From contig DAOVZK010000025.1 in NCBI GenBank assembly GCA_030635145.1, positions 1-33,166 of the forward strand: a stretch of DNA of 33,166 nt, given 5' to 3'. Below are positions 14,785-23,381 of the stretch, one piece after another (within the stretch, counting starts at the first letter, position 1; every line of letters starts with the position of its first letter). Position numbers and translations under genes: made by a program. The notes under the pieces were generated by a model that had not been told where the DNA came from, ran no database searches, and saw nothing but the letters and a program-made list of their open reading frames with translations. The stretch is from Planctomycetota bacterium (GTDB taxonomy: Bacteria > Planctomycetota > Phycisphaerae > SM23-33).

Positions 14785-16734
14785 ATGACATTCGCAAGTC
14801 CCATATTATTGATCGGTTTGATCGCAGCAGGTATCCCGCTGTTGCTGCATCTGATTTCGCGCGTCCGCGCACAGCAGGAATTATTTCCGACGTTGCGATT
14901 TTTGAAACTCAGCATGGACAAAACCGCTCGCCGCCGCCGGATCGAAAACTGGTTACTGCTGTTGTTGCGGTCGGGGCTGTTCGGATTGCTAGCAGTGGCG
15001 GTGGCACAGCCGATAACGAAAATCGCGGGCGCATGGTGGGGCGGTGCCCAGCAGGTAAGCATGATTCTGCTGGACAACAGCTATTCGATGGACACCGCTG
15101 TAAACCGCAGGGGAGCAACGCGTTTCGACCTCGCCAAAAACGACGCCGAGTCGCTGCTGTCGGGCGATGCCAAACCGTCGATGGCAGCGATTCTGACAAC
15201 TGTCGATAAGTCCGCGAGCGATTACGAACTGCTCACCACCCGCCTCGACGTTTTGCGGAAACAACTCGCCGCCGTAAAAACCCAAACCACCCCCGCTGTG
15301 CTCCAGCAGCGGTTTGTCGATGCAATCGAGCTGCTCAATCCCAAACACAACCCGCAGTGTGCGGTTTATATTTTCAGCGACCTGCAGCAGCTGAGTTTTA
15401 ACGCGTTGGAGCAGCTGAAAGATTTCGACATCGGCGGGGCGCATGTGTTTGTCGTCGACTACTCGCGGGATGACGTTAACAACGTTGGTGTCGCCGGGCT
15501 GAAAATTAAAAATTCTCCAATCGTGGGAAAGCGAATGGAGTTTGTTGCTACGATTGTGAATTCTTCGTCGAGTCCGCGGCATGTGGAGGTGCGATTTCGC
15601 GTTGATGGTGATGACGATGCCCAGCGGGCGATTGTGGAGCTTGACCCGGCGGGGCAAACAGATGCGAGTAAGAACATTAGTTTTTACAAAGCGTTTGAGC
15701 AGAAGGGTATCGTTAGCGGGGCGGTTGAGCTTGGCGAGGTCGACGATTTGATGATCGACAACACGCGGAAGTTTCGCATCGAGATCGGTGCGCCGGTTCG
15801 CGCGTTGGTTGTGTCTTCCATGGTGGTGTCCGACCATTTGCGATCGGGCGATCCGGGGGCGATGTTGAAAATAGCGTTGGACTGGCGGCGTAAAAATCAG
15901 CAGCAAATCCCCTGGCCGATACGTGTGGACTCAGCGGTACCCGATGCGATTACACCGGCGCTGCTAAAAAAATACGATGCCGTTTTTCTCTGTGAGGTTC
16001 CGGTTTTTGCAGACTCCGCCGCAGCTGCGCTGTCGCAGTATGTTCGCGATGGGGGTGTTGCGATGTTTTTTCTCGGGGGGGATGTTCAGAGCGACAATTA
16101 CAACAGCATGTTCCATTCGGCCGACGGATTGCTGCCGGTGGCGATCGGTTTTGCTGTCGGGCAGGTCGGGGCTGCGGCCGGGGCGCAGAAAGCGACAATA
16201 AATATCGAGTCGCCGTATTTTGCGGGTTTGTTCGATAATGTGTCGGATTACGGCGGGGTTCTGGTGCAGCGGTATTTCGTGCTGCCGAAAATTTCCGACG
16301 ACGTTGCCCGGGTGGACGTGCGGCTGGCCGACGGCGGGGCTTTATTGATGGAGCGAAAGCTCGGGCGTGGGGTGGTGGTGTGGTGCGCGACGGGTTGTTC
16401 CGGGGGGTGGTCGAATTTTCCCAGGACGAATCTGTTTCTCCCGATGGTGATGCGGGTTGCGCTTTCTTCGCGCGGGGAAACCGACGGAATAAAAAATCTT
16501 GCAGCTAACCCGTTTGGCCCCGAATGCAATTTGACGCGGGTTGATGCGGAAAAGCTGAAAAAGTCGCTTGAAGATCGCGGGGCAATGCGTGTGTATGTCG
16601 GTAAAAATCTTGAAGATGTAACATCACAGGCCGCTGTTGACGCCCAGGGAAAAAATTGGTGGAGTTTAGCAGCTGCGATTGTTATCCTGATGCTGGTGGC
16701 CGAAGGGTTGGTGGCTGCGCGGCGGCGAGCATAA
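14785..16734 (+). CDS. BatA-like VWA-domain membrane protein
   Basis: A 649-residue protein. The N-terminus (FASPILLIGLIAAGIPLLLH, then an Arg-rich loop and a second hydrophobic helix at about 55-75) is the BatA/aerotolerance-type double transmembrane domain. It is followed by a von Willebrand A domain with an intact MIDAS start, D97-N-S99-Y-S101. Next are beta-rich segments (about 230-340) and an amidotransferase-like domain (about 360-560, with ALSQYVRDGGVAMFFLGGDV). A C-terminal helix (about 625-643) re-enters the membrane. Such proteins act with MoxR ATPases and DUF58 proteins in planctomycete operons, but neither is next to it here. The RBS is weak. Its precise role is unknown; the family is linked to envelope or chaperone-like functions. 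Confidence 0.8.
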   Translation: MTFASPILLIGLIAAGIPLLLHLISRVRAQQELFPTLRFLKLSMDKTARRRRIENWLLLLLRSGLFGLLAVAVAQPITKIAGAWWGGAQQVSMILLDNSYSMDTAVNRRGATRFDLAKNDAESLLSGDAKPSMAAILTTVDKSASDYELLTTRLDVLRKQLAAVKTQTTPAVLQQRFVDAIELLNPKHNPQCAVYIFSDLQQLSFNALEQLKDFDIGGAHVFVVDYSRDDVNNVGVAGLKIKNSPIVGKRMEFVATIVNSSSSPRHVEVRFRVDGDDDAQRAIVELDPAGQTDASKNISFYKAFEQKGIVSGAVELGEVDDLMIDNTRKFRIEIGAPVRALVVSSMVVSDHLRSGDPGAMLKIALDWRRKNQQQIPWPIRVDSAVPDAITPALLKKYDAVFLCEVPVFADSAAAALSQYVRDGGVAMFFLGGDVQSDNYNSMFHSADGLLPVAIGFAVGQVGAAAGAQKATINIESPYFAGLFDNVSDYGGVLVQRYFVLPKISDDVARVDVRLADGGALLMERKLGRGVVVWCATGCSGGWSNFPRTNLFLPMVMRVALSSRGETDGIKNLAANPFGPECNLTRVDAEKLKKSLEDRGAMRVYVGKNLEDVTSQAAVDAQGKNWWSLAAAIVILMLVAEGLVAARRRA

Positions 16735-16739
16735 ATCCT

Positions 16740-16754
16740 CGGGCGGTTCGCCCG
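16740..16754 (+). terminator. GC-rich stem-loop after the BatA-like gene
   Basis: CGGGCG (16740-16745), loop GTT, CGCCCG (16749-16754), six bases after the stop codon. Position suggests a transcript end or mRNA-stabilising hairpin; there is no T run. Confidence 0.4.
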
Positions 16755-16780
16755 CCTTAGAGTAGCCATTCATACAAAAA

Positions 16781-16950
16781 TTTAGACAGGATAACAGGAT
16801 AGAATATTGGCCTAAAAAATCCTGTTAATCAGGATTAATGTGAATGGCAATTTGTATTTATTGCGATGGAGTTGGCGGTTTATAGTTAGTAGTCAATCGC
16901 TTTTGTTTTCTTTTTAATAATTCGTAGCTAATCCTGTAATCCTGTCAAAA
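16781..16950. repeat. Inverted CAGGATT-type repeat, intergenic
   Basis: The left end reads TTTAGACAGGATAACAGGAT (16781-16800) and the right end ATCCTGTAATCCTGTCAAAA (16931-16950), approximate inverses of each other. Between them is a third palindrome, AATCCTG-TTAAT-CAGGATT (16818-16836). The element fills most of the 298-base gap between the BatA-like and STAS genes. It looks like a small non-autonomous dispersed repeat. Confidence 0.6.
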
Positions 16951-17032
16951 AAGAGATTTTTTAATAAAAATTGGATTTACGAGATGAAAAGTGTAAACAG
17001 TTACGCCTTAAATCAACTCAAAGGAATTTACT

Positions 17033-17392
17033 ATGGCTAATAGCTATCTGGTTGTTTCGCAGGAAAACGGAGTTACCATCGCGGCGCTGCGGACGGCGTC
17101 GCTGGTTGACGAGCCGATGATCGCGTCCGTCGGTAATGAGCTGTTTGCCCTCGTCGACGAGCGGGCGGTGACGAAGTTAATGGTAGATTTTCGGGCGGTG
17201 AGTTTTCTCAGTTCGCAGATGATAGGCGTGCTGGTGTCGCTGCAGAAGAAGTCTCGCGAAATTGACGGGGAATTGGTGCTGGCCGGGATGAAACCGAACC
17301 TCAAGAAAATTTTCGAGATCACGAAGCTTACCAAAATCATGACCTTCGCCAAGGATAACACCGAAGGCATGGGAAAATTCAAGGCGTTTTAG
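17033..17392 (+). CDS. STAS-domain protein, anti-sigma-factor antagonist type
   Basis: A 119-residue single-domain protein of the SpoIIAA/RsbV type. In this family a serine is phosphorylated by an anti-sigma kinase, and the unphosphorylated form releases a sigma factor or controls a phosphatase-linked switch. The central strand-helix VDFRAVSFLSSQMIGVLVSL aligns with D-x-x-x-V-x-F-x-D-S-S-G-L-G. S61 is at the phosphorylated position, but the usual preceding Asp is Ser60 and the Gly after the second Ser is replaced. Phosphorylation is therefore likely but the site is atypical. A clear AAGGA lies seven bases before the ATG. No kinase or phosphatase partner is adjacent. Confidence 0.88.
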   Translation: MANSYLVVSQENGVTIAALRTASLVDEPMIASVGNELFALVDERAVTKLMVDFRAVSFLSSQMIGVLVSLQKKSREIDGELVLAGMKPNLKKIFEITKLTKIMTFAKDNTEGMGKFKAF

Positions 17393-17418
17393 GGGCGGGC
17401 ATCTTACAGACTAAGAGC

Positions 17419-17447
17419 TTGCAGCAGGCCGGGACAAGTCGTACAAT
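17419..17447 (+). promoter_or_regulatory. Putative leaderless promoter of pgsA
   Basis: TTGCAG (17419-17424), a 17-base spacer, TACAAT (17442-17447). TACAAT ends six bases before the ATG of pgsA, so the transcript would start at the start codon itself. No Shine-Dalgarno would then be present in the mRNA. Confidence 0.5.
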
Positions 17448-17453
17448 CTCGGA

Positions 17454-18092
17454 ATGAAGTGGACAATTCCAAATCAGTTGACGGTTTCGCGGATATTTCT
17501 GGCGGCGGTGTTTTTCGTGTTGGTGGGATTATACAACCCGCAGGGTTCTTGCACGGCATGGTTAATGGGGGCGGGATTCGTTATCTACGTCGTGGCCGGT
17601 ATCACAGACATTCTCGACGGGTACCTCGCGCGCAAATGGAATCAGGTTTCGGCGTTCGGGCGAATGGTCGATCCGATTGTCGATAAGGTTATGGTCGTCG
17701 GGGCGTTCATGATGCTCGCCGGGCCGGATTTTTTAGCTGATTCTGCGGGAGTGACGCAACAACTCCCGTATTGGATTACCGGGGGGATGCTTACCTGCGT
17801 TGCCCCCTGGATGGTCGTCGTAATCGTCGCCCGCGAATTTCTCATTTCGGGCGTGCGGGCGTACAGCGAATCGCAGGGTAAAGAGTTTCCGGCCACTTCG
17901 TCGGGCAAAATCAAAATGATTCTCCAGTGCGTCGCCGTCGGAGCGATTGTGTTTTATCTCGCCTGGCCCAGCAGCATTCCGTATCTGACATGGCTAGTCG
18001 CACTGCTGGTGTGGTTAAGCGTTATCGTAACGGTTTACAGCGGGGTGTTGTACATTTTCAATGCACGCGAGCTGTTCCGCAGCGAAAAATAA
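17454..18092 (+). CDS. pgsA: CDP-diacylglycerol--glycerol-3-phosphate 3-phosphatidyltransferase
   Basis: PgsA transfers the phosphatidyl group of CDP-diacylglycerol to glycerol-3-phosphate, giving phosphatidylglycerophosphate at the inner membrane. The CDP-alcohol phosphotransferase signature is complete: D52-x2-D55-G56-x2-A59-R60-x8-G69-x3-D73-x3-D77, where the four Asp bind the metals. The N-terminal IPNQLTVSRI is typical of PgsA and there are about five hydrophobic segments. The 212-residue length is slightly over the usual 180-190, mostly from a longer loop near 95-115. pgpA, for the next reaction, starts 30 bases downstream, so the two steps are genetically linked. Confidence 0.93.
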   Translation: MKWTIPNQLTVSRIFLAAVFFVLVGLYNPQGSCTAWLMGAGFVIYVVAGITDILDGYLARKWNQVSAFGRMVDPIVDKVMVVGAFMMLAGPDFLADSAGVTQQLPYWITGGMLTCVAPWMVVVIVAREFLISGVRAYSESQGKEFPATSSGKIKMILQCVAVGAIVFYLAWPSSIPYLTWLVALLVWLSVIVTVYSGVLYIFNARELFRSEK

Positions 18093-18122
18093 TCGCGATG
18101 GAAATTTTGGATTCTCAAACTT

Positions 18123-18635
18123 ATGAATAGCATACGCAAATTTTTTATTACCGGGTTTGGCACGGGATATCTTCAACCGGCCCCAGGTACATGGGGTTCG
18201 AGCGTGGTTTGCGTGATTTTCCTTGCTCTGCTGTTTTTGCTCAATGGCAGCGGCGGGGGGGCTGGCTGGGAACTCAACGCAGCCATGGGGGTCATCGCGA
18301 TTTTATCGACGATTGGCTGCATTATATGGGGCGATTTTACGATTGAAGCTTTCGGGAAGAAGGATCCGGGGCAGTGCACGCTGGACGAATTTGCCGGCCA
18401 GGCCGTGACGCTGCTTTTTCTGCCGATTGGCGAGCCTGGTAACTGGCAGCAGCATCTCATGGCCGTTGCCGTCGCGTTCATCGCGTTTAGACTTTTCGAC
18501 ATTATCAAACCACCACCAGCAAAACAGGCCGAGAAACTTTCAAAGGGCGTCGGGGTTGTATCCGATGATATCATTGCAGGTGTTTATGCAAGCATCGCAA
18601 CGCAGATAATCCTGAGAGTTTTGGTTGGTTTATGA
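18123..18635 (+). CDS. pgpA: Phosphatidylglycerophosphatase A
   Basis: PgpA removes the terminal phosphate from phosphatidylglycerophosphate to give phosphatidylglycerol, acting on the PgsA product. Family landmarks: GTGYLQPAPGTWGS (13-26), the D88-E89 pair in TLDEFAGQ, RLFDIIKPPPAKQ (123-135) and VVSDDIIAG with D148-D149. All acidic residues of the family active site appear to be present. At 170 residues it is close to the family norm. The ATG lies 30 bases after the pgsA stop, with no strong Shine-Dalgarno. The stop overlaps the uppP start (TATGA), so uppP translation is likely coupled to it. Confidence 0.92.
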   Translation: MNSIRKFFITGFGTGYLQPAPGTWGSSVVCVIFLALLFLLNGSGGGAGWELNAAMGVIAILSTIGCIIWGDFTIEAFGKKDPGQCTLDEFAGQAVTLLFLPIGEPGNWQQHLMAVAVAFIAFRLFDIIKPPPAKQAEKLSKGVGVVSDDIIAGVYASIATQIILRVLVGL

Positions 18636-19765
18636 ATTTGACGAAAATTAAACGGCTTTTTAATCCTGGGTCGCAGCTGTCACAGCACGACCCGTCTTTA
18701 ACCCCGAAGACGCACCGATCCGCGACGTGTATCCTTTCGCTGCTGATCGTTATGCTTTTGTGCGGAGCGTTGCTGGGCCAAGTATCCCCACCGACATCGG
18801 CCCCGATATCGCAAAGCGAATTATCCCCGGCCGGACAAGACGAGTCGTCCGAGACTCCGAAACTCGCCGAGAAGCAAAAAGCTCCCGGTGGGGATATCAA
18901 ACTTTGGCAGGCTGCGGTTTTGGGAGTTGTCGAGGGCCTTACCGAGTACTTGCCGGTTTCGTCGACGGGGCATTTGGTGCTGGTGAGTCATTACATGGAT
19001 CTCAGCGAGCAGTCGGAAGTTTCCGGCCCGCTCGGGCCTAAGATTATCAAAAACGACGCCATCGACGCCTTTGAGGTGGTTATCCAAATCGGGGCGATTT
19101 TGGCGGTGGTGGGTTTGTATCGCAAGCAGGTAAAGCTGATGATCAAGGGTATCATCCGCGGAAATCCAAAAGGCCGGCGACTAATCGGTTTGCTGATGAC
19201 GGCCTTCGCCCCGGCAGCTGTGCTGGGATTGCTGTTCCACGCGAAAATCGAGGAACATCTCTTCAGCCCATACACCGTCGCCGGTGCGTTGATCGTTGGC
19301 GGAGTTGTGATGATCGTTGTGGAGTTTTTCGTCTGGCGGCCTCACCGTAACGAGAAGCACGTTTCGAAAATGGAGCATGTGCAGTACTGGCAGGCGTTGG
19401 TGATTGGCTTTGCGCAGTGCCTCGCCATGTGGCCGGGAACCAGCAGAAGTATGGTCACCATCATGGCTGGGCTGATTGTAGGGCTGAACATTGTTACAGC
19501 TGCGGAGTTCAGCTTCTTGCTGGCGCTGCCGACACTTGGGGGTGCGACAATGTTCGCATGTGCAAAAGATTGGGACGGGCTGATGAGCGCAGCTGGCTGG
19601 GATTCGTTGCTCGTCGGTATCATCATCAGCGGACTCGCCGCCGCGGTCGCCGTCAAGGTATTCATCAAATGGCTGACCCATCACGGCATGATGCCGTTCG
19701 GAATATATCGAATCTTACTCGGACTGGCCGTTTTTGCGTATTTCGCCAAGGTATTTACGTTCTAG
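18632..19765 (+). CDS. uppP: Undecaprenyl-diphosphatase with N-terminal extension
   Basis: UppP (BacA) dephosphorylates undecaprenyl diphosphate to recycle the lipid carrier used for peptidoglycan and LPS sugars. The core from about residue 90 has both family motifs: VEGLTEYLPVSSTGH (E101, E105, S110-S111, H114) and PGTSRSMVT (about 268-276). About seven further hydrophobic helices follow. The first 90 residues are unusual: a basic start, a signal-like hydrophobic stretch (32-50, ending LLGQVSPP), then a Ser/Pro/Glu-rich linker. Normal UppP is about 270 residues, against 377 here. It is the third gene of the pgsA-pgpA-uppP unit and overlaps pgpA by four bases. Confidence 0.93.
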   Translation: MNLTKIKRLFNPGSQLSQHDPSLTPKTHRSATCILSLLIVMLLCGALLGQVSPPTSAPISQSELSPAGQDESSETPKLAEKQKAPGGDIKLWQAAVLGVVEGLTEYLPVSSTGHLVLVSHYMDLSEQSEVSGPLGPKIIKNDAIDAFEVVIQIGAILAVVGLYRKQVKLMIKGIIRGNPKGRRLIGLLMTAFAPAAVLGLLFHAKIEEHLFSPYTVAGALIVGGVVMIVVEFFVWRPHRNEKHVSKMEHVQYWQALVIGFAQCLAMWPGTSRSMVTIMAGLIVGLNIVTAAEFSFLLALPTLGGATMFACAKDWDGLMSAAGWDSLLVGIIISGLAAAVAVKVFIKWLTHHGMMPFGIYRILLGLAVFAYFAKVFTF

Positions 19766-19779
19766 GCCGTTTTCCGAAT

Positions 19780-19854
19780 GTCATTGCGAGCGCAGCGAAG
19801 CAATCTCGATTCTCATATCTTGGATTGCCGCGTCGCTACGCTCCTCGCAATGAC
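19780..19854. repeat. Palindromic repeat family C, full copy
   Basis: Left arm GTCATTGCGAG-CG-CAGCGAAGCAATC (19780-); the right arm ends GCTCCTCGCAATGAC (-19854). The arms are imperfect inverses around a short AT-richer centre. Related arms occur at 29835, 29939 and 30248-30277. Repeats with the GTCATTGCGAG core are familiar from many bacterial genomes. It lies between uppP and addB. Confidence 0.8.
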
Positions 19855-20024
19855 AAATAATCACAGGCTATGAGATTTTGACTTGGCAACCTTTGGCTAC
19901 TACGCTCAAAATGACATGAACTGCTCCTGCCTGCGATTTACTCCCCACTATTCGCGTATGAACGAATTCCAAACCCATTTGCATTGCGGATGTTTTTCGT
20001 CTTCAACCCGCACCGCCATGCGTG

Positions 20025-20030
20025 TAGAAT
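20025..20030 (+). promoter_or_regulatory. Putative -10 box of addB, leaderless geometry
   Basis: TAGAAT (20025-20030) ends six bases before the addB ATG at 20037, the same spacing as the TACAAT-N6-ATG of pgsA. A possible but weak -35 is TTCAAC (20002-20007), 17 bases upstream. The transcript may begin at the start codon. Confidence 0.35.
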
Positions 20031-20036
20031 ACGGAA

Positions 20037-23000
20037 ATGCAACCAGTGGGCGACAAATCCGACATTTGTGATTGTGATGCAGCGACGCTGTCCGGGGCAG
20101 CTGCGCCGGTTCGCGATGCTGTCGAATCCGGGGGTGTGGTTGTGCTGCATGGCCCGGCGGGTTCCGGAAAAACCACAATCGCACTGGAACTCTACGAGCA
20201 TTACTGCGACTCGCTCGGCCGTCCGCGATGCTGCATTATTACGCCCAATTCGCAACACCGCGAATATGTAACGTCGCAGCTGTTGCAGCGATCACCGTGC
20301 GGGGTGCTGACTGCACCGCAGATTATTACGTTTGCGCAGCTGGCGGGGCGAGTACTGGGTGCGTCGCAAAGTTCGGTCAAATCCATCTCGCCGCTGGAGC
20401 GATACTTCCTGCTGCGAAAAATCGTCACGAAACTCAGCGACGCCGGAAAGCTTCCGACCTTCGCCCCCGTTGCCCACACCACCGGAATCGTAACCGCACT
20501 CGACCGCGCCATCGCCGAACTTAAACGCGCCGCCGTCGACGAAAACGACCTTGCATACGCACTGCACGACACGCAGGGAAAATCCCGCGACCTGCTTTCC
20601 GTCTACACCGCGTATCAACATTACCTGCGACAGATGCAGCTGTTTGATGTTGAGGGGCAGATGTGGCAGGGCAGGGATGATCTGAAAAACGCCCCCGACG
20701 ATGCCCCGAACGACGCGATTGGGCTTGGGGGAATCGACGTTATCATCGCCGACGGGTTTACCGATTTTACCCCCACGCAGCTGGAAATGCTTACGCTGCT
20801 GGTGCCGCGAGTTCGCGGGATGCTCATTACGTTACCGCACGCAGACGACCCGCGCGAGCGGATGTGGTTTTGGACGCAACGCACGCTGAAACGAATCCGC
20901 ACCTTGCCCGTGGCGAACATTACCGAAATTACAATCCCATCTCCCCCCACCGATGCGTCTGAAGATTCATTGCAAATTAAAAAAATCTTACCGCGAATTT
21001 TCGATCACGACGCCGAACCCTGCGACCCACCGAGCGGGCTGAGCATCGTCGCCGCCACGGATATCGATAGCGAAGTTACAGCTGTCGCGCGAAAAATCAA
21101 ACGGCTGCTCATTGACGGTGCAAATCCCGGTAGCATAGGCGTGATTGCACGATCGATCGAGACGTATCACGAAGCGATTTACCGAATTTTCAGCGAGTGC
21201 GACATTCCCGTTACTCCCCCGGCGGCGGGGCTGGGCGATGTGCCAGTCGTGCGATTTTTCCTCAACGTCGCAGCCCTCAGCGAGTCGAATTTTGCGTTCG
21301 CCGATGTGCTGCACATAATTGGAAATAGTTATTTCGACCCGCAAATGCTGGGCGAATTTTCGCGGGCCGATATCGCGACAGCCCAATGCGTGATTCGCGA
21401 AGGTAACGTTTGCGACGGGCGAGAATCCTACCTCGCCGCATTCGAGCGGGCGGAAAATCGTGCTGCTGTGCGTAGCGACGACCCGGGCAATGCAATGCCG
21501 GAAGATTTATCGCGAACCGACCACACCGCCATCAATCGCGCATGGAAAATGCTCCAGCGATTGTTCGACATTGCAGAAAAATCCCGCGGGGCGGATGAGG
21601 GATTGCTGGAACTTATCGAAACGCTCGGGCTTCGTCGCTCGGTGTGGAATCCCGCCGATCTCGAACGCTCGTCGCGAGACATGCGAGCGGTTGATTCGCT
21701 GACGGTGGTAATCGAGTCGCTTGGGAGTGATGCCGCCAAAATCGATATCGAAAATTTTCGCGAGGGGCTTTCGCGGGTGTCGCTGCCACCGATTCGCAGC
21801 GAGTCGCTCGTGGATGTCACAAGCGTACTCGATGCTCGCGGGGTTCGGTGGGAGCACGTGTTTGTGCTGGGGTGTGGTGAGGGGCAGTTTCCGCAGAAGG
21901 TTACCGATCTGTCGCTGTTGAGTGAGACCGAGCGGGCAGCGTGGAACCAGCGTGGGATTGATCTTGACCGCCGCAGCGACCTGACAGCTCGAGAAATGTT
22001 GCTGTTTTATCTCGCCGTTTCCCGGGCGGACAAAACTCTCACGCTGAGCTATCATCAGCTCGACGCAGCTGGTGGGGCGTCGGGGATGGGGAGCTTTTTG
22101 CAGTCGCTGGTGGAGGTTGTTGGCGGGGCGGATGCCCTTGAGGCGGCGGGAAAAATCACGCGTGTCAAACCGGGCGAATTTGTCCCCGTCGCGTCTGAGC
22201 TAATCACGCCGCGCGAAACACTCAACGCCGCGATAACCGGATTGTTTCAGTCGCCCGAGCAACCCGCGTCGCCTCAACGATGGATCACCGATAATCGGTC
22301 TGATGTTTTGGGGCGTGTGGGATGCGGTTTGTGGGCGTCGCGCCGGCGTTGGGGGATCGGGTCGTGTAACGAGTTCGACGGGCAAATCAGCGACGATGCG
22401 TTGCTGGGGCTGCTCGCGAAAACGTATCCGGGCGAGGCCGTTTTCTCGGCTAGTCGCTTGAATATGTTCGCCCAATGCCCGTGGAAATATTTCGCGACGT
22501 ACGTGCTGAATCTCAAACCGCTCGCCGAGCCTGAGGATCAACTCGAGGCGGTGTCGCTGGGGATTTTCTGCCACGACGTTTTGTTCTCGACGCTTACCGA
22601 ACTCGCGAAAAAACATTCGCGGCCGTTGCGTCTGAAGGATGTCGACGCAGCTGAGTTATTCGAGACGTTTGAAGAAAATTTCGACGCCGAGGCTGCCCGT
22701 GTCGAATCACGAAATCTAATATACCCCATGCTGTGGAAAATTCAACAGTGTCAGATGCAAAAAAATCTTCGCGACTATCTCGAAGCCCAGCACAAAAGCG
22801 AGTTGTTTGATTTCGAGTGCCTGAATTTCGAGCTTGGGTTTGGTGTTGCCGGTGAGGGCGATCATATCGACCCCGCCAGCATCGCCGACCCCGTAACGAT
22901 ATCGACCACCGCTGGCGACGTGAAACTTTGCGGAAAAATCGACCGCGTCGACCGCGCGGTTATCGACGGTGTCGAGGGGCTTTTCGTGGTGGATTACAAG

Positions 23001-23381
23001 ACGGGCAAAATTCCCGCCGGGTCAAAAAATTCGCCCAGGCAGAATTTGCAGATGCCGCTTTACACAGCAGCACTCGAGCAAATTTTCGGCTGCAAGTCTG
23101 TCGGGGGTGCTTATCACAGCCTAACCGGCAAAGCGGATGGATACTACGGGTGCAAAAAATCTGGCGAGCGAATTTCGCTTGTCGACGGATTCGCCCAGCA
23201 GCGCGCAGCTGCGATGGATACGGTCGGTGCGTTTGTTACGTCGATGCAGCAGGGGCGGTTCGATTTACCGTCGGCCAAGCCCGACATCTGCAAGTACTGC
23301 GAATTTCGCGAGGTGTGCCACTTCTCCCCGGTTCGCAGCGAAGTGAAATTTCCGGCGGCATCGCGGGGGGGTGACGCATGA
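20037..23381 (+). CDS. addB: AddB-like helicase-nuclease subunit
   Basis: AddB is one half of the AddAB enzyme, which resects double-strand breaks and loads RecA. The 1114-residue protein starts with a Walker A motif, HGPAGSGKTT (about 38-47), and has UvrD-like helicase-derived domains (VSRADKTLTLSYHQLD near 660). The C-terminal PD-(D/E)XK nuclease follows: SASRLNMFAQCPWKYF with C814, GIFCHDVLF, LCGKIDRVD, VVDYKTGK and QMPLYTAAL. The 4Fe-4S cysteines are complete: C814 plus C1085-x2-C1088-x5-C1094 (CKYCEFREVC). The start codon follows a -10-like box by six bases. addA begins inside the last codons (ATGA overlap). Confidence 0.9.
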   Translation: MQPVGDKSDICDCDAATLSGAAAPVRDAVESGGVVVLHGPAGSGKTTIALELYEHYCDSLGRPRCCIITPNSQHREYVTSQLLQRSPCGVLTAPQIITFAQLAGRVLGASQSSVKSISPLERYFLLRKIVTKLSDAGKLPTFAPVAHTTGIVTALDRAIAELKRAAVDENDLAYALHDTQGKSRDLLSVYTAYQHYLRQMQLFDVEGQMWQGRDDLKNAPDDAPNDAIGLGGIDVIIADGFTDFTPTQLEMLTLLVPRVRGMLITLPHADDPRERMWFWTQRTLKRIRTLPVANITEITIPSPPTDASEDSLQIKKILPRIFDHDAEPCDPPSGLSIVAATDIDSEVTAVARKIKRLLIDGANPGSIGVIARSIETYHEAIYRIFSECDIPVTPPAAGLGDVPVVRFFLNVAALSESNFAFADVLHIIGNSYFDPQMLGEFSRADIATAQCVIREGNVCDGRESYLAAFERAENRAAVRSDDPGNAMPEDLSRTDHTAINRAWKMLQRLFDIAEKSRGADEGLLELIETLGLRRSVWNPADLERSSRDMRAVDSLTVVIESLGSDAAKIDIENFREGLSRVSLPPIRSESLVDVTSVLDARGVRWEHVFVLGCGEGQFPQKVTDLSLLSETERAAWNQRGIDLDRRSDLTAREMLLFYLAVSRADKTLTLSYHQLDAAGGASGMGSFLQSLVEVVGGADALEAAGKITRVKPGEFVPVASELITPRETLNAAITGLFQSPEQPASPQRWITDNRSDVLGRVGCGLWASRRRWGIGSCNEFDGQISDDALLGLLAKTYPGEAVFSASRLNMFAQCPWKYFATYVLNLKPLAEPEDQLEAVSLGIFCHDVLFSTLTELAKKHSRPLRLKDVDAAELFETFEENFDAEAARVESRNLIYPMLWKIQQCQMQKNLRDYLEAQHKSELFDFECLNFELGFGVAGEGDHIDPASIADPVTISTTAGDVKLCGKIDRVDRAVIDGVEGLFVVDYKTGKIPAGSKNSPRQNLQMPLYTAALEQIFGCKSVGGAYHSLTGKADGYYGCKKSGERISLVDGFAQQRAAAMDTVGAFVTSMQQGRFDLPSAKPDICKYCEFREVCHFSPVRSEVKFPAASRGGDA

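Noticed and set aside
14989-15906. 305-codon minus-strand frame opposite the BatA-like gene
   Set aside because: Composition is Arg/His-rich without domains, typical of an antisense shadow of a VWA gene with an intact MIDAS.
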